DNA of 5,955 nt from JAKAWM01 sp049966695 (GTDB lineage: Bacteria > Actinomycetota > Acidimicrobiia > Acidimicrobiales > Palsa-688), in assembly GCA_049966695.1 (NCBI GenBank), contig JBMFUG010000115.1, positions 1 through 5,955 of the forward strand, read 5' to 3'. Below the pieces are notes generated by a model. It made no database searches. It was not told where the DNA came from and saw only the letters and a list, made by a program, of their open reading frames with translations. Below are positions 4,849 through 5,955 of the stretch, one piece after another. Within the stretch, counting starts at the first letter, position 1; each line of letters begins with the position of its first letter. Both the position numbers and the translations under genes were made by a program.

Positions 4849-5511
4849 ATGACAGTAGGCAATGACAGCTCGCATACCTACCTCTACACCCCTGCACCGC
4901 CCTACACCCCTGCACCGCCTCCACCGCCAGGCAAGGGGGCCGGGGTTCGACGCTCGAGGTTGACCCGGACTGCAGCGGGCTTGGCAGTTGTCCTCGGTGC
5001 AGGCGCAGGGGCCGCAGCGGTAGCCCAAGCTGCCACCTCCAGCAGTACGTCTGCCAAGAACACCACGAACAGCAGCGCGACGAGCACCTCGCCCGCACGT
5101 CCATGGGGGTCCATGGGCCGGTCCATGCGCGCGGGCGGCTTCGGCTTCGGCATGTTCGGGCCGATGGGCGCTCTCCACGGCCAGTTCACGGTCCCAGCGC
5201 CTAGCGGCGGTTACGAAACGCTCGCCACCCAGGTGGGCACAGTGCAATCGGTAACCTCTAGCTCCATCTCGGTTAAAAGTGCCGATGGTTACGTACAGGA
5301 CTACGTTGTCAGCTCCTCAACCGTCGTCAACGCGGACTACGAAGGCATCCTCTCAGTCAAAAAGGGCGACACGGTAATGGTCGAGGCGACCGTTAGCGGC
5401 TCTACCTACACCGCCCAGCAGGTGACAGACACAACACAGGTCCAGGCGAACCGCCAATCCTGGGCACCGCGCCCACCCAGTAGCCCAACGACGCCGTCCC
5501 CGGCGGCCTGA
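4849..5511 (+). CDS. Membrane-anchored or exported protein with a DUF5666-like domain
   Basis: The 220-residue product has four regions. Residues 1-30 are a Pro/Tyr-rich cytoplasmic head with two copies of YTPAPP. A basic patch (RRSRLTR, 34-40) precedes a hydrophobic Ala/Gly/Val segment at about 41-61 ending AVAQA, which could be a signal anchor or be cut by signal peptidase after A-Q-A. A low-complexity Ser/Thr/Asn linker (62-84) and a Gly/Phe/Met-rich stretch (86-110, GGFGFGMFGPMG) follow. The extracytoplasmic beta domain at about 126-197 (GTVQSVTSSSISVKSADG, then VKKGDTVMVEATVSG) resembles the DUF5666 / OB-like repeat: G-x-V-x-x-V, then I-x-V, then V-x-x-G-D-x-V-x-V. The C-terminus is Pro/Ser-rich. 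The function of this family is unknown; cell-envelope location is the main inference. ATG 4849 is supported by the strong ribosome-binding site. Confidence 0.85.
   Translation: MTVGNDSSHTYLYTPAPPYTPAPPPPPGKGAGVRRSRLTRTAAGLAVVLGAGAGAAAVAQAATSSSTSAKNTTNSSATSTSPARPWGSMGRSMRAGGFGFGMFGPMGALHGQFTVPAPSGGYETLATQVGTVQSVTSSSISVKSADGYVQDYVVSSSTVVNADYEGILSVKKGDTVMVEATVSGSTYTAQQVTDTTQVQANRQSWAPRPPSSPTTPSPAA
4885..4919 (+). repeat. 18-base in-gene direct repeat encoding YTPAPP twice
   Basis: TACACCCCTGCACCGCC occurs at 4885-4901 and again at 4903-4919, giving an 18-base period inside the N-terminal head of the DUF5666-like gene. The perfect DNA identity indicates a recent duplication by slippage. The period equals that of the unrelated repeat at 4711-4755, about 130 bases upstream. 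Confidence 0.85.
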
Positions 5512-5647
5512 GCAAAAGCCGGCTCGGTACCCCTCCAGCTTCAGGAAGCCCGCGCTCGTCGACAGCCTGCAAGCCCTAATCGCGTTAGCTGGGAGGCCGT
5601 GCCAAGCCTTGCTGGGCCCATGCTGGCAAGAGGGGCAGGTTGTGCGG
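5512..5647. other. Convergent intergenic region
   Basis: This spacer lies between the DUF5666-like gene (plus) and the permease fragment (minus). I see no gene. Small inverted elements are present: GAGC (5510-5513) with GCTC (5522-5525), and CTTGC (5608-5612) with GCAAG (5626-5630) enclosing the palindrome TGGGCCCA. Neither is followed by a T-run, so a bidirectional terminator is possible but not demonstrated. Confidence 0.4.
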
Positions 5648-5955
5648 CTAGCGGGCTAAGCGGTCCACGAGGGAAGAAGCAGCGACCACTCCCACGACCA
5701 CAGCCAGGGCCAGCGCTGCGAAATCCTGGCCCAAATGAGCGTGGGCCCCGACTAGGAGCCCACGCAAGGCTTCCACCTCGTAGGACATGGGGTTGCCGCG
5801 AGCAAGGGCCCGTAGCCACGCGGGCATGATATTGGGCTCTCCTGACACATCCGTTGGTAGGAAGATCGAACAAGTGTGCGATGTGAAGCAGGGATCCCAC
5901 AGTCGACCAAGATGGGGTGGTGGACAACACCACATCACGCTGGGAGCCTGAGAGC
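5648..5955 (-). pseudogene. C-terminal part of an ABC-2 type transporter permease, probably truncated or frameshifted
   Basis: The last 65 or so residues read IMPAWLRALARGNPMSYEVE then ALRGLLVG, and end in a hydrophobic segment (FAALALAVVVGVVAASSLVDRLAR, shown split: FAALALAVVVGVV / AASSLVDRLAR). This is the classic C-terminus of DrrB/ABC-2 type exporter permeases: P-x-W-L, then NP-x-(S/T)-Y-x-V-(D/E)-A-L-R, then a final transmembrane helix. SIFLPTDVSGEPN just upstream could be the usual loop before it. Further upstream the same frame (about 5855-5955) gives VMWCCPPPHLGRLWDPCF, with none of the transmembrane helices expected there, and the other two frames do not supply them. The base composition also drops in GC. 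The frame is open to the window edge, so a complete gene with an odd insertion is not excluded. Confidence 0.6.
5911..5936. repeat. Small inverted repeat (stem-loop) near the right edge
   Basis: GTGGTG (5917-5922) and CACCAC (5928-5933) flank a five-base loop, and GAT/ATC (5911-5913 and 5934-5936) can extend the stem past a three-base bulge. It lies in the lower-GC stretch where permease similarity is lost. It could be chance, or an end of an inserted or deleted segment. Confidence 0.35.

Noticed and set aside
4438..5511. A single long plus-strand reading frame of 357 codons
   Set aside because: Its first 137 codons overlap the well-supported DUF1015 gene out of frame and run through the 18-bp tandem repeat. 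The strong ribosome-binding site at 4831-4838 and the family architecture put the start at 4849.
5541..5933. Minus-strand 130-codon frame overlapping the permease fragment
   Set aside because: The permease tail in the neighbouring frame has clear family motifs. This frame becomes Arg/Pro/Gly-rich over the same bases and could at most contribute a frameshifted upstream part, which is not permease-like either.

Overview
This is a GC-rich chromosomal window that looks actinobacterial. The best evidence is gene order. A minus-strand run of NagD-like HAD phosphatase, small hypothetical protein, tlyA, NAD kinase and recN matches the Mycobacterium tuberculosis order Rv1692 to Rv1696. Several starts are GTG. 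A deep-branching, Acidimicrobiia-like actinobacterium is a reasonable guess, but no rRNA or other phylogenetic marker is present to confirm it.

Layout. Positions 1-2933 (minus strand) hold a compact, probably co-transcribed cluster. In transcription order it contains a tiny membrane protein (2931-3083), a HAD-IIA phosphatase (2153-2923), a coiled-coil hypothetical protein (1773-2114), the TlyA rRNA 2'-O-methyltransferase (1022-1807), NAD kinase (183-1025) and the first 59 residues of RecN, which runs off the left edge. Gaps are short or negative; for example, tlyA and nadK share a TGATG junction. Positions 3084-3455 form a divergent control region. It holds a 15-bp tandem duplication, a perfect 15-bp inverted repeat and possible remains of a frameshifted minus-strand reading frame. 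The plus strand then carries a DUF1015-family protein (3456-4673) and a membrane-anchored or exported DUF5666-like protein (4849-5511). Between these two lies an 18-bp tandem repeat. At the right edge, convergent on the minus strand, is the C-terminal end of an ABC-2 type transporter permease (5648 to about 5850). Its expected upstream part cannot be recognised in any frame, and base composition also changes there.

Function. The minus cluster is housekeeping: rRNA methylation, NADP supply, recombinational repair and small-phosphate-ester hydrolysis. The plus-strand genes are poorly characterised families. I see no CRISPR array, transposase, prophage, tRNA or rRNA, and no convincing evidence of a new multi-gene system. 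The items most worth a second look are the overlooked membrane micro-ORF, the inverted repeat in the divergent region, the two tandem repeats and the broken permease.
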